A DNA stretch of 64,000 bases from positions 5,899,637 through 5,963,636 of the forward strand of contig JAJEKV010000028.1 in assembly GCA_021234155.1 (NCBI GenBank), in the 5' to 3' direction. Of this stretch, positions 22,986-35,075 are shown piece after piece. A program made the position numbers and the translations under genes. Source of the DNA: Isoetes taiwanensis (Eukaryota; Streptophyta; Lycopodiopsida; Isoetales; Isoetaceae). Each line of letters opens with the position of its first letter. The first letter of the stretch is position 1. Below the pieces are notes generated by a model. The model saw nothing but the letters and a program-made list of their open reading frames with translations, did no database searches and had not been told where the DNA came from.

Positions 22986-23524
22986 AAGTCGTATTTAATT
23001 AAAGTGGGACTCATTCCATTCCCACTTTTTTTCGGAACCCTGTTAATTTACACGAAAAGGAGCACCCCGACCCGAAAACTATCCTCAATTCGAATTTTTG
23101 TCTGTTATTGTGCATCCAAGCTTTCTTCCAGTTTTCCCTGGATAGCGAGTCGAGAACAAGAACAATGCAACTAAAACAAAGGAAATTCATTAAAGATTGA
23201 AACCAGAGCTGTATTTGAAAAAGAATTTTTATTAATAAATTGAATAGGTACAATGTATTTTACATCGGATGCAGAGACCATGGCGGTCTTGCTGTCACTA
23301 CAGTTACATCATCGTGGTAGGTGGTCCACCTTAGGGGATTAACTTGCGGCGCTTCTTCACGCCGACTGTAAGCCTTGGGGGCTACCTGAAGAGTGTGGAA
23401 TGCCTCACGAGGAGGTGCCTCTGGAGCCACCGGCTGACCTGTCCACCCGACTTCTCCACTCTCCTCCCGCAGCTTTTCATCGAATATGCTCCTTCCCCAA
23501 CCTCCGTGGATGTTATACAATGCT
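22986..23524. other. Rearrangement junction and unassigned sequence
   Basis: The 23 bases from the LINE break onward include TATTTAATTAAAGTGGGAC and recur in the same orientation at 31424-31446, directly after the LINE 5' half. The remaining 500 bases contain no recognised gene. Confidence 0.6.
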
Positions 23525-23551
23525 GGGCAAAAGTATGCTGGTGGGTATCAA

Positions 23552-23577
23552 AAGCATGCGTCCGGACGCATGCTTTC
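23552..23577. repeat. Perfect 26 bp palindrome
   Basis: AAAGCATGCGTCC is followed with no spacer by its reverse complement GGACGCATGCTTT, just inside the left terminal repeat of the MITE-like element. Confidence 0.85.
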
Positions 23578-23849
23578 AGCACCCATGCTTCGTGCTTTTT
23601 TTTGGGTGATGGTGGGTGCTGGTGGGTTCGTTTTTTTACACCCTTCATTTGTTAAGAGGATTCTTCAGCCAAGAATCATTCCACAATGCTCTAATTTTCC
23701 ATCAGATTAGCATCGTTTTCATTAGATTGGAGTCTGATTAGTGCGCAGATTGACCCAAACTCCAAATTGGCATGTGAATCTCCAATTAGTTGCTCAATCC
23801 ATCATATCTTTTCATAAAACTTATCCACCAAGGTAGGATTGCCATTTCG

Positions 23850-24360
23850 ACCATATTCAGCCTAAAAGCCCCATCTAATTTTGCTTAAATTGGGCTGACT
23901 TAAGAGATTTCTCACTGTTTTACAAAAAAAACCTGTTGCAAGAATGGTTTTCCTTTAATTTTTCACTCAATATCCCAAATTAGGTTCTGAAATTTTGCAC
24001 ATAGGATATGGGTGCATGGCCGATTATGAAAATCTGAAAAGCCCCAGCTGATTTAGCTTAATTTGGGCTGAATTAAAAAAATTCTTCACTGTACCAAAAC
24101 TGCTGCAGAAATGGTTTTTCTCTAATTGCTCACACAATATCCCAAATTAGGTTCTGAAATTTTGCACGTAGGATATGGGTGCATGGCCGATTATGAAAAT
24201 CTGAAAAGCCCCATCTGATTTAGCTTAATTTGGGCTGAATTAAGAAATTTTGTTCTGTTTTACCAAAATTGCTGCAGAAATGGGTTTTCTCTAATTGCTC
24301 ACTCAATATCCCAAATTAGGCCCTGAAATTTTGCATGTATGATCGAATTGCATGGCCGAT
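23850..24360. repeat. Tandem repeat, period about 165-170 bp, about three copies
   Basis: Each copy contains TTTAGCTTAATTTGGGCTGA, then CTGTTTTACCAAA, TGCAGAAATGG, AATATCCCAAATTAGG and TGCATGGCCGATTATGAAAA. The TTGGGCTGA word starts near 23892, 24062 and 24229. Confidence 0.8.
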
Positions 24361-24837
24361 TATGAAAAACAAAAAAACAAAAGTGCTGGAAAGTGCTGGA
24401 AAGTGCTGGGTGCTGGGTGCTGAACCGCGTTTATTTGATACCCACCAGCATACTTTTGCCCTGCTTGCAAGATGCTTTGAGCTTTCTGGACTGTCTCTAA
24501 TTTCTTCCCCTCTTCTTTATCCTGAGCGTGTGCATGTCTGCATTCACGAGCAACCTTATCCCAAAGGCCGGGCAAGAGTGTAGCGTGAGCGGGATCTGTG
24601 CCAGAACGGTATCTCTGCCGCCTTGAGCGGGATCTGTGCCGCCTGGAGCGGTCTCTGTGATGCCTGAACGGGATCTGTGCTGGTGTCGGATCTGTGCCTG
24701 AACCACCTGGAGCAAGGAGAGTCTATGATTAACAATTACGGTGCCATTAGTCAAAAGGAAGAAAAGAATGGTGAAATCAAATTACAATAGAGCATTCATT
24801 CCATATAAGTGCATCCAATCACGTGAAGAGTAGTGTC

Positions 24838-25026
24838 TTTCTCGACTCGCGAGTCGAGTTGAGGAGTGCAGTGTCCTCACGACGTGAACTGCCACTTGAT
24901 ATTGTCAATGATCCGGAGTCGTTGCATTCGATGTTCCTGAAATGATGAGAGATGTCAGATAGGAAACGAGTTTTCTCGACTCGCGAGTCGAGAATGGAAA
25001 GGTTTCTCGACTCGCGAGTCGAGAAA
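24838..25026. repeat. Palindrome cluster 1 (three copies)
   Basis: Copies of TCTCGACTCGCGAGTCGAGA lie at about 24838-24860 (right arm slightly changed), 24973-24994 and 25003-25026. The last two are perfect and only 8 bases apart. They flank the left end of LINE A copy B. Confidence 0.9.
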
Positions 25027-25095
25027 CACCGACAGAGCAAAGTGAACTCACCTCAATTTCAGATTCTCAAGAATTTGTTCCGCAGCATTCTGGTC

Positions 25096-25668
25096 TAGCC
25101 ACATAAATCCCACATTAGAACGAGGTCCGCAATGCTACCTGTGCACCCACTTGCCCATGAAAAGACGCAGACTCATTGCCTCCGTTCGCACAGGGGCACA
25201 TCATCTTCGAATTGAGACAGGCAGATGGATTGGTGAGCCACGTCAGGACAGGCTCTGTCAATGCTGCCAAATGGGAGTCATTGAGGATGAATCTCATGCC
25301 CTTCAAAGTTGCCCAGCATATGATCAAATCCGGACGCGCTATGCTGAGTTGGTCAGGCCTGGCCAGCCGCTACATGTGACATTGAGCACGGTCTCCGTAC
25401 GGGTGCTAGGATCATACCTTCAGGAGGTCATGGACATGCAAGGTCAGCTATGTCCTCGGGCACGTGCTTGACATGTACATACACATTTATTTCATGATGA
25501 TGTATACTTGTACAGTTTGACAGCATTCTTATTACTGCCACGTTTTTTCCCTCGAAAACCCTTCGGGGCGAGGGTTTTTTAACCCGGACAATAATAAGTT
25601 TGCTGCGCTCCTTCTGGGTCCCATAGGCCGATTGGTCTCATGGACGATAAAAAACTATTCTTATTCTT
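25096..25668 (+). mobile_element. LINE family A, copy B (5'-truncated)
   Basis: It begins at the point equal to about 4139 of copy A and runs to the tail. The open frame 25151-25471 (106 codons) encodes HHLRIETGRWIGEPRQDRLC, a zinc knuckle CQCCQMGVIEDESHALQSC and the C-terminus ending LCPRARA, without the frameshift of copy A. The 3' end repeats the AAAACCCTTCGGGGCGAGGG hairpin and finishes in an ATTCTT-type tail (about 25655-25675), where copy A has ATTCTC. Confidence 0.88.
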
Positions 25669-25671
25669 ATT

Positions 25672-25900
25672 CTTATATAACTTTGCCTAAGATTTAGAAT
25701 ATGGAATAGGGGGGCTCGAACCTCTACCAAAATAACTCAATGTCCTAATAAGACTACTTGAACTAATATACCCAGTGAGCTAATGTGATTATTTTTTATC
25801 TTGAATCTATGTTTTTTTTATAACAACCCATTCAATTGTTTTAGAGATATATGGTCTATGGTTTCAGGAATTGTTACTTTTACATCCATATCAAATCTCC
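25672..25900 (-). repeat. SINE-like dispersed repeat, minus copy
   Basis: The minus strand reads TTAGCTCACTGGGTA (A-box-like) and GGTAGAGGTTCGAGCCCCCC (B box GGTTCGAGCCC). The whole block including flanking ACCATATATCTCTAAAACAA matches 59497-59700 on the plus strand. The pol III promoter boxes suggest a tRNA-derived SINE. Confidence 0.7.
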
Positions 25901-28200
25901 CTGAACCCCTGTTATTTTGCTATATATTTGCTACTAAGTTAAGTCAGCAAGGTACTTTTTAAACAATTGATACAAGGATAGTGATTGTTAATAAACTGAT
26001 TTTTTTCCAATTTTATTTTATAATCTCTACCCAACAATTGATGGCTACCGTATAAATTTATGATTGATATAATGTATTGCAATTTTGCAAATATAATTTG
26101 CGCAAATATGTCTTTTAGTTAATTGATTGACATCTGTACAAAAATGTGAAAACAAATCGACCAAATCAAGGCTTAAGTTTACAAGAATGCATGTTGTTCT
26201 CTTAAGATGGCCAATTGATTCTTGATCTCCATGACCTAGGATTTCAAGATTAAGATTTTGTTTAGACATAAAGAAGATTTAAAGTTTTTTTTTACTTAAT
26301 TCAGAGTTCTAGTTTAACTAGAGAGCTTGATTGTGGTTATATTACAAGAAATTTATCGCGGCGGCCCATGTTTCTTTAGCTCAAACTTGTGTAGTTAGAC
26401 CCATTATTAATGTCCAACATTTGACAATCAAATATTTGCTCAAATCAACCACACAAAGATCTTGCAGCATCAAATGGTATAACATATTGTCAGTATTTTG
26501 AACTAGAATTTTGCCCGAAAGAGAAAAAAGAATATGTGCAACTATGAAACATGAGCTTTTCAAGAGGCTAGCATGCTATAAACCTCAAAATAAATATGGC
26601 CAATATTTTAACATACAAAGATAATGAAACATTTAAATGGGGGAAACAAATGAAATAATAAATGGGGGCAGAACCATTGAAAAGGAGTGTCATGTGGCCG
26701 CACCCCATTGGCTGAAACAAACAAAAGGGCTTTTGCTCTGTTCTTGTCTGCGGGCAAGATCGTGGGGCTTTGAGCATGCCGAATTTGATGCCAAAGCAGC
26801 AGGTCGCCCATAGTGGTGCATTCATTACCCATCAATCATACATCACTGCAATTCTACGAGCATTGCGCAAAATCAGATTTGTGTGCATCAAAACCCTTGG
26901 TTCTCTCTCCAATTCATTGAAGAGTTGCATTTTCGATTGTTACTTACACCCAAGAGGAAGTCGGTAAAAAAGAAAGTAATCAAGTTCTTGAATGTACAGC
27001 AAAAGCCATCTCGTGGCTTTCCGAAAGTGCAGGAATCTATTACAGCCGCAGAGTTATCCGGATCTCAAGCTATTTAGTTATTATATTTGATTCAAGAAGA
27101 TAGAGTCTGGTATTTGAACGCTCTGCCCATTTGATAATCATTGACGCTTGTTGAATATGCCAGACTCTGAATCGGCAATGGTTTCTACAGACTCCCGAAC
27201 AGCTTATGAGACACTCTTTTCTATCCCCCAATCGATCATTCCCAGTAATCTAGTTGCCTTTCCAAATTGCTTGCCTTAAGCACATTTCTGCAGATCAGAG
27301 GCTAGAATCCATCCCGAAAATCCTACATGAAGATGCAGAGACGTATTTGGCGACGGAACTGCACTCGTTTCTCAATTCTTCATCCACTAAAATCAGCGCA
27401 CTATATCTGCTGTAACAGAAACTCTCATAATAGCATGCCTTATCGGCGTTCCAGATTCCATATCGACGTTCTTGCTCCATGCTGTGTTCCGGTGCCATTC
27501 ATGTCTTGCCCTACCAGAACAAAAAACCAAAGAAAGAATGCCATAGCCGTTCTTTTCGACGGCCAACAATTTAGATGGCGGTGCGGAAAAAATAGTTGGG
27601 ACAAAAACAAAAATGAAAAATGCAAGACTGCTTTATATATGTCCAGATAGATGTAATATCTCTTTCTTTTACTCTAATACTTTCCTCTTTAGGGTTTTTA
27701 AGATTTTAAAGATTTTTAACTTAACGTATTCACAGATTTTTCAATTAAAAAAAAAAAAAACCCTTGAAAAATCTTAAGAAAACGTACGAAACCCGTACGG
27801 ATTTTGACATAGAGACAACCTTGGCAAAGGCTATCTCAAGTTGTTGCATGCGAGTCTCGATCTCAGAAAGATGTATCTGTAGCCAGTTGCTTGTTGAGCA
27901 ACTTGGGCGTCGAGGATTATATCTCTTCTGCCAGGCCGGTACTGCTCTTAATCATGGATCTGCTTCCATCTCTTTAAAGATCTCATGCCGGGTGTGTACA
28001 TGTGGCTTACTGCTAGATTCGCGTACCGGCCATATGCCTGCTGACCCTAGGGTATACGTATTCATAGCATATACTTTAAGAGAACGTCACATCTCTTAAT
28101 GCTAACAAACACATCTAGACATTTAAAAGGGAACTCATCCAACTATATGTTCTCAAGATGGCAATTTGTAATGGATTAGAGCAATTGCCACACTCTTAAG
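25901..28200. other. Intergenic region, no confident gene
   Basis: Only short open frames without recognisable motifs. A possible minus-strand first exon from the ATG at 27476 (MEQERRYGIWNADKACYYES) has TATATAAA about 165 bases upstream (27638-27645), but no homology or downstream exon could be recognised. A 14-base A run lies at 27746-27760. Confidence 0.3.
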
Positions 28201-28204
28201 GCAT

Positions 28205-28375
28205 TGATAAACAGGGAAGTGGTACTAGTATTGTTGATTATGTCATTTTCCAAGTGCGCGATGGATATCATTTCAGATTTTCAGAGTGGAACAACATAGA
28301 GAATTACCTTTTGACATCACATTCTTTGACCAACCTTGCATCAAGAAGGTTGGAATGTGTTTGAAGCAGAAAGGC
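28205..28375 (+). pseudogene. LINE endonuclease fragment
   Basis: One frame gives GSGTSIVDYVIFQVRDG, matching the endonuclease stretch GGSSVVDYVLVPEQDM of LINE A. It is followed in the same frame by LLTSHSLTNLA, where SDH has become TSH. No reverse transcriptase follows. Confidence 0.5.
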
Positions 28376-28547
28376 CATATGGCCTATACTACCATTAAAC
28401 ATAATGACTTCTATTTAAAAAGTATATAAAACATCCATTTGTCGACATTTCACTTGTCAATGCAATAAAAATAGAGCCAAAAACTCATTCAGAAGTTGAA
28501 TAATTTAGCTGGATTAGAGACTGTGGTACCTTCTGAATGATATAGAA

Positions 28548-29105
28548 GTGTACTTTAATAATGCACGAATTTATTAATTTGAGAAAAAACGACTATTTTT
28601 TGAGAATGTTCAACAACTTACCTCAAATTCACCTAAGCTTTTTAATGGCATTGAAGGTACTGCTCCACTTTAATTTGAACCCTTTTCAAGGTTCTCCATC
28701 AGGTGTCACTTGGGAAGGCAGGCAAGCCTGCCAAGGGGGAGTCTCGGATGCTTTGGCATGTTAGATTAATCAAACTTTTCAACACTATGGCTAAAGAGAA
28801 AAGTCAGATACGATTATAACGACTAGGTCTACTGCTGCAGGCATTATTGAAGAGACGTAGAAAATAATCAATTTGGTAAATGCAATTATGAAGAAGAAGA
28901 TTTTAATTATAGGCTACCTCGGATGCAATGGATACTCATGATGCCAGTACAACAGAGTCTTCTGCTGAGGAAGATGAATGAATCTAGTTACTTCAATTTT
29001 TCAGCTTCTTCTATCTAATTTATTTAATCTATATTGGGTTGGGTCACTACTTATGCACTGTTATAAAAAACATCAAGTCATGTTGTAGAACAATTAGAGA
29101 TTATT
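28548..29105 (+). repeat. Direct duplication, copy 1
   Basis: This block recurs at 29258-29823 with many substitutions and small indels. Both copies contain GCACGAATT..ATTAATTTGAGAAAAAAC, TTAATGGCATTGAAGGTACT, GGGAAGGCAGGCAAG and GCTGAGGAAGATGAATGA. The last encodes a possible protein end AEEDE-stop. The conserved stop suggests the 3' end of an unknown gene was duplicated. Confidence 0.8.
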
Positions 29106-29257
29106 AGTGAGTTCAAGTAATGCTGAGCATACTCTATTTAAGTTTAGCTTATTATAAGTTCAAAGTTTAACTGTTTTTGAAATGCTCTCAAGAAAATTAT
29201 GAACAACATTTTTATGCAAGTTAAATAATATAAAGATTCTGACAGAAATTTCAGAAG

Positions 29258-29823
29258 TGTACCCTAAAAAAGCACGAATTCATTAATTTGAGAAAAAACA
29301 ATTATTTCTTGAGAATGTTAAGAAACTTACCTCAAATTCACCTAAGCTATAAAGTTACCTTTTAATGGCATTGAAGGTACTACTCCACTTTAATTTGAAT
29401 GTACTTGCACACTATGGGCGAGATAATTTTAAATACCCTTTTCAAAGTTCTCCATCAGATGTTGCTTGGGAAGGCAGGCAAGGCTACTAAGCGTGAGTTT
29501 CGGATGAGCAGAGGTCTTACTCCCGATGTTTTGGCACGTCAGATGAATCAAACTTTTCATCACTATGGCTAAAGAGAAAAGTAAGTTATGGGATACGACT
29601 ATAACGAATAGGCTGCTGCAAACATTATTGAAGAGGATGTAGAAAATGATCAGTTTGGTAAAAGCTTTTTTGCTGAGGAAGATGAATGAATTTAGTTACT
29701 TTAATTTTCAGCTTTTTCTCTCTAATTTATTTAGTCTATGTTGGGTTGGATCACTATTTATGCACTGCTATAGAAAAAACAAAGTCTTACGCTGATATGA
29801 TGTGATAGAATAATTAGAGATTA
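29258..29823 (+). repeat. Direct duplication, copy 2
   Basis: Copy of 28548-29105. It contains extra segments, for example 29401-29436 (ACTATGGGCGAGATAATTTT region), that are missing from copy 1. Confidence 0.8.
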
Positions 29824-29829
29824 ACATTT

Positions 29830-31425
29830 TGAGTGGATGTTTTGAGTGCCCTATAGCTGTCACGGAAGTAGACCCTTTCATAGGGGCCTCCGGAATCTGG
29901 AAGAGGCTACGAGGACACAAAGTAGCAAAGCGAAAGGTTCATCCCCAGAGAAGATAAAACTGTTTACTGAATACGAAGGAGATTCAACAGTGGTTCTAGG
30001 CCTTCTGCAGGAGATACAAAAGCAAATGGGAAGATTACAAAAAGAAGTTTTAGAACTGAGACGAAGGTTGAAGAACTGGTTCTCCAAAATGCTGAACTGA
30101 AAAGACAAAATGCTGAATTGCAGATTTCAATGATTAAGAGTCCCAGCATATTATCAGAGGATAAATGGCATATGCAATTAGAAGAATCACAAGGGAAATT
30201 GTCTAATGCAGTATCTGAAGTAATAAGAGTGCAATAAGAAATGGCCAATGCAGAAAAAACTGAGCAGCAAGCTAAAGCTAGAAACCTGAAAATATCTGGC
30301 ATCCCAGAATCAGAAGATGAAGACCTAACTCAGGTGCTCCATCATTTCTTCTCTGATATAATGCAATATGAACCAGGATTTGTAAATGGTAAATGCTTAG
30401 GCAGGCAAAATATCCCAAATAGAGCTATTCTAGTCAAATTCAAAACAATAGAAGCAAAAGAAAGAGTTCTGGCAAACAGAAGGGCCCTTAAAAAATAGAA
30501 AATATGGTTAGATCAATGATCTAATACAGGCTCAACAGGAGCTCAGAAGAAGAGAATAGGAAAAAATAAAAGATGCTAAAAATTCTGGCATTATAGCATA
30601 TCTAGATAGAGCAGGGAAGGCAGTAAATTTTCAATTGATTGGCACAACATGGAATGAAAAGACTGCAACAAAAGGAAGAGCTTAACAGCTATGTATGGAT
30701 TAAACTCTCATTGCATCAATGCCACATATATATAGCTTTATGTTATCTTCCACCTGCACCACTAAAAAATGGTGTAAAGCAGAAGCATGATAGTGAAAGC
30801 TTTTTAGCTTATTAAGTAATGATATCAGAGCTTTTTGGTAGGAGATTTCAATGCAAGTAACCAATATGCAATCAGTGACATATAAGACATTGAATGATCT
30901 CCTTCTAGATGAATTCCATGATATTTTCTTTACACGTAAATCTGCAGATATTGATATCAATCAACAAGGCACACAGTTGTTGGATATGTGATCTAAAGAC
31001 CCTAAACGGGATAAAAAAATATCCGAACTCAGCCGAAGACACTTTCTTTACTTATACAGGAGCTTTGGTAGTATACTACATCCTTGCCAAAGATACAAAC
31101 ACAATACACTCTTTTGCAATTGAAGAGAAGGCACCAAAATCAAACCACATTCCATTGCTCTTGGAGATTCAGATGCAAAACCATGAGAAGCCTTATGCAT
31201 ATAAAAGACGCCCAGATTCAAAGTAGATTATAAGAAAAGTGATGCATATAGAAAGCTTTTAGATGAAAAGCTGGGAGGTATTGAATGGCATGATGACATT
31301 GAGCATGGCTCAATGCTCATATCAGATTCTATTGCAGCAGTGGCATATGAAATTTTTGGCAAACACAGAGCAATTGCAAGCAAAAACCATGTAATGACTG
31401 GTGGGATTCAGAATGTAAGAAGTCG
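29830..31425 (+). mobile_element. L1-like LINE, 5' half (ORF1 and endonuclease)
   Basis: ORF1 remains show a coiled-coil-prone stretch (LLQEIQKQMGRLQKEVLELR, about 30000) and, from 30241, ARNLKISGIPESEDEDL, ILVKFKTIEAKERVLANRRA, the RNA-binding domain of L1 ORF1 proteins. ORF2 follows with VGDFNASN (about 30840), DTFFTYTGA and VDYIL (about 31040-31080), and ends in WWDSECKKS at about 31406-31426. This is where the 3' half at 22985 would resume (LRKRDKN). The frame has multiple breaks. Confidence 0.8.
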
Positions 31426-31446
31426 TATTTAATTAAAGTGGGACAA
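31424..31446 (+). repeat. Second copy of the rearrangement-junction repeat
   Basis: It is identical to 22986-23008, including TATTTAATTAAAGTGGGAC, and sits directly after the broken LINE 5' half. The 160 bases after it up to the next gene show nothing recognisable. Confidence 0.7.
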
Positions 31447-33559
31447 ATCTTGAATTTTGGGACTCGGACATGGGACTCACACCCCATAAATTTTTTTTGG
31501 AATTGATTGCTTGAATAGAATTACACATCACACACAAAGAATTGGGTTACTTGTTTTCCTCATAAATTTTACAAACCACTAGTTGAGAAAGTTTTCAAGC
31601 TTCTCAATATTATCTACCCTCATACAATGATATAGCATGGAGGTTGCTCATGGCTTTGTCCATCTCCCTTCTTGGGATCTTGTGTGTGTTGTCCTTTGCA
31701 GTGTGAGAACTTGGATATGACCATACCACACACTCCACCAATTCCCTCCTTTGAGGATCAGCATAATTTGCTCTCCACTTCTTCTCCCAGCAGTCGGTGT
31801 ATTGCTCCTTCAAGTTGCCCTTCTTGTGTCTCCCAATGGGCTCCCAATATTGAATTTGGAATCCGGGACCTTAACTCCTCTCCATCGGGCATAGTGGTGG
31901 TTACATCGAGAGTGCCACCCCTAACCATATTGGACAGATCCTCATCATCAGGCCTTACTAGCACAAAGTATCCTTCCTTGATGTCCTCAAAGGGATCCCA
32001 CTCGGGGAAGATCAAACCACGCTTTGAGGCCTTACTTCCCACAAACCACTTGGAACCCTTTGTTGGGACCCAAGTGAACATTCTTAGACGTGCTTGCTCC
32101 TTGAGAACCCTCCCATCTTGACTGGCAAGAACCCGTCTCTTAGCTTCCTCCCACATGGTTGTTCGGTTTCTAAGCATGTCACAACTTTCTCCCAAGACTT
32201 GATTAGGGAGTCCATTTGATTTTTCTTAAGAGTGGAGGTGTGCTTTCCATTTGAACATCATCCCAAATGCGTTATGTAATCCTTGATGCCCTTCACTAGT
32301 TGGCTAGAGTCTTTTGATCTTGAAGGGAGGTAGTGGTTTTGGCTGCCCTTTAGGAATGAGAACTTCACCGGCAGCACCCCTTTGCCACAACTTCGATTCC
32401 TTGTCTGAGGCATCCACAACTTGTCACCTGGTCTCCACTTATATTGCATGATTGGTATTCCATCCCTAACCCAAAACTTGAACTGAAGTGGCTTTGTGTG
32501 TCATCAACTGGTCCTTACCATCTAGCAAGTATCCCTCTACAAATGATTTCCAATCTGCAACCTCATCCATCAAGAAAGCCATTGGGTTGGGGTCAATGCA
32601 GCTCTCAAACACATCCATTAGTTCAGGGAGACTAGTCACGTTTTCTCTCTTGAGCTTGGTGGAGAAAGTTCCAAAGAATCCATCTATATCATCATGCGTA
32701 TGCCCAACCATCATGAATCCCACTTTCACAACTTTGAATACTCCCACTGCTGTCAAGTATGACATTGCCCCAAACATCCATCTATTCTTGTTTTCTTTCC
32801 AACAGTTGTCCAATTGAACACATAGCTCCTCAGGCAGTGGTTTCTCAAGTAAGGGGAAATCATCCCAAGTCCTCCTTGATTCACTAGACACCTTGGATGT
32901 GAGCTTTTTTATAACAAAGCGGTTGATCATCCATCAAAGCCTCAAAAATGGGTGCTGAAGGGGAATACCTCCTCCCTTCTATCGATCCTTTCTCTAGTGT
33001 TCTCAAGCACTTGAAAATGGAGCTTACATGGAAGTTTGGATCATCCCTCCATAGATCAAGCACAAAATGACCATATGTTCCAGTTCCATGACCATGTGTT
33101 AAGACACCCGCCAGACTTACTTTCATTTGAAAAGCGTTTTGACAACGCTTGGGTAAAGGATCTAGCTTTGGCAAGAAAGTCTTGTGTTGGTCCATCTTAT
33201 CATGAATTATACACAAAAATTTGTCCGGCTGCATCTCAGAAAATGTTCTCCACTGCCAATACAACTGTCTACATGATATTTGGTCCCTTTGGTGATCTGC
33301 AAATTGCTCCCTAATTGCCATTCTTTCTTTCTCTATTGCAGTTGATGCAAGTGTATCCTTGAGTTGAATGCAAGTGTTGCACTTTGAGAATGGCATGTGT
33401 TGCAGGACACTCATGTCTGAGAAGTGAGTGCTCCATAACTTGCTGAAATGTGATTGAGAAAGAGGCCTACACAAGGCGCCCAAAAATGAACTGTCATATA
33501 AAAATAGTATGACATAATCTAAAAACCATGATAGACATGGTTTTTTATACAACAATTTA

Positions 33560-33790
33560 TTTGATAGTAGAAAACCACATACTATAGTGGTTTGTCAAAA
33601 TGAATAGTGGTTTACAATATGGTTATTTATGTTAGTTACTAATAAGATAGTGGTTTGCAAAAACTAGCTGTAGTTTATGGGGCCATTTCAATACGAACTA
33701 GAATTAGTAATGGTTTATTAAAACTAGAAACGTTTTCTTAAGACCTCTAATTAATAATGTAATGGTTTAAAGATTAGTTCATTGTGTTCA
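33560..33790 (+). repeat. Left subterminal GTGGTTT repeats
   Basis: TAGTGGTTTG, ATAGTGGTTTAC, ATAGTGGTTTGC, GTAATGGTTTA and related words occur every 20-60 bases. The right end has the complementary orientation. Such subterminal arrays bind transposase in CACTA elements. Confidence 0.6.
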
Positions 33791-34679
33791 GGAACCACGA
33801 ATGACAATATGGTCCTTGCAATAAAAAATGACTGGCCTAAACGTTATTATAGTTTCTTTCATGCTGTATTAACAACCATCTAGCTCAATAGTTGATCAAG
33901 GCCAACCAAGACTAAAACCAAAACCATGGCTCATCACATATATATAAGTAGAACATTCTTGAATAGATTATGGCCAAATTTTGTCAAAATGGGGCAATGT
34001 CACATTTTTTTTCTTGATCCATGTTTAGGAGGTGCTCTTCATGTACTGTAGGGTCCATCTGACTTATCCATGATATGAGGGTATAGTCATCATATTTTTA
34101 GCCCACTTATATTACTTATAGCCCATCAACATCGACACTATGTGGGCCATCTAGTTTTGACATCACACGCTCAAGATTATCTTTCGGCGACAAAATTCAA
34201 CCATTACCATTATTTATACCCCTAATTTTTTGGCACCATGTTGTAAATGGTAGATATCTCTTATAAAAGTCTGTACATGTTTTCGTGCTAATTTTTTTTA
34301 GGGGGAGGCAGTCTTAACCATCTAGTAGTTAACATTGTTTATATATTAGATGTCAGTGGTGGCAGACTACACTTGGCATGCTTAGGTTAGCATAAGTGTA
34401 AAGATCCGATTTAGCTAGATGTGGGGCTCAGATTTGTGGTCTACAATATTTTAGACTGGAGCTTCTTCAGATGTATTCAAGTTTAATCTCATATTTGGAG
34501 AGCCTCATTTGACGCACATTTCCCATTTTTCTGTACATATTTGCCCCTCTTGTTCTTGTTTCATGATCTTGAGCATGGCAGACTTGTGGCATCCGACGGC
34601 TGCTGCTACAAGGTGTATGCCAAGAACTGAAAATTAACATGGTGCCTGCAGGATAATGTCTGGTCGTCCTACCTTGTTG

Positions 34680-35075
34680 GCTTTAGGCTCAAACATGCCC
34701 CTAGGCTCGAGCATGCCACCTTGGCTCAAACATGACATGTAACTCAAACATGCTACATAGGCTCAAACATGCCCCTAGGCTCAAACATAACACGTGGCTC
34801 AAACTGGACACTTCGCACAAAAATGCCACATAGAGTCAAGCATGCCACCTTAGCTCAAATATGCCACATAGTATCAAACATGCCACTAGGCTCAAACATG
34901 ACACGTGGCTCAAACATGATACGTGGCTCAAACATGCCACGTGGATCATAAAAGTGCTTTTTCAAATTATTAATATTATTTTGAAAGGATGAAATATGAT
35001 TTCGTATGCTCTTTTTTATGGTTGAAATTTTGTGCCCCTAGGCTCAAGCATGCCCCTAAGCTCAAACATGCCACA
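34680..35075 (+). repeat. Degenerate tandem array, period about 18-20 bp
   Basis: The unit GGCTCAAACATGCCACNT (variants ATGACACGTGGCTCAAAC, ATGCCCCTAGGCTCAAAC) is repeated about 15 times to 34945. Two or three further units at 35032-35070 follow an interruption. Confidence 0.85.

Larger units (their letters stand above)
23525..24461. mobile_element. 937 bp MITE-like DNA element
   Basis: Perfect 28 bp terminal inverted repeats (23525-23552 and 24434-24461) begin GGGCAAAAGTATGCTGGTGG. TGCT flanks both ends directly (23521-23524, 24462-24465), a probable 4 bp target duplication. It has no coding capacity. Subterminal CAGCACCC / GGGTGCTG words lie near both ends. The interior is mainly a tandem repeat, and a perfect 26 bp palindrome lies just inside the left end. 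Confidence 0.8.

Noticed and set aside
23260-23655. Overlapping frames at the left end of the MITE
   Set aside because: They run through terminal repeats and a palindrome, which produce open frames on both strands by chance.
27318-27476. Minus-strand first exon with a TATA box
   Set aside because: No homology, no convincing donor site and no downstream exon; kept only as a remark.
29830-31425. LINE twin-priming (5' inversion) to explain the opposite halves
   Set aside because: Twin priming leaves the halves adjacent; here about 7 kb of unrelated sequence separates them.
22986-31446. The 23 bp junction repeats as the two ends of one simple transposon
   Set aside because: They are in direct, not inverted, orientation and 8.4 kb apart with unrelated elements between; an inversion involving an inserted element fits better.
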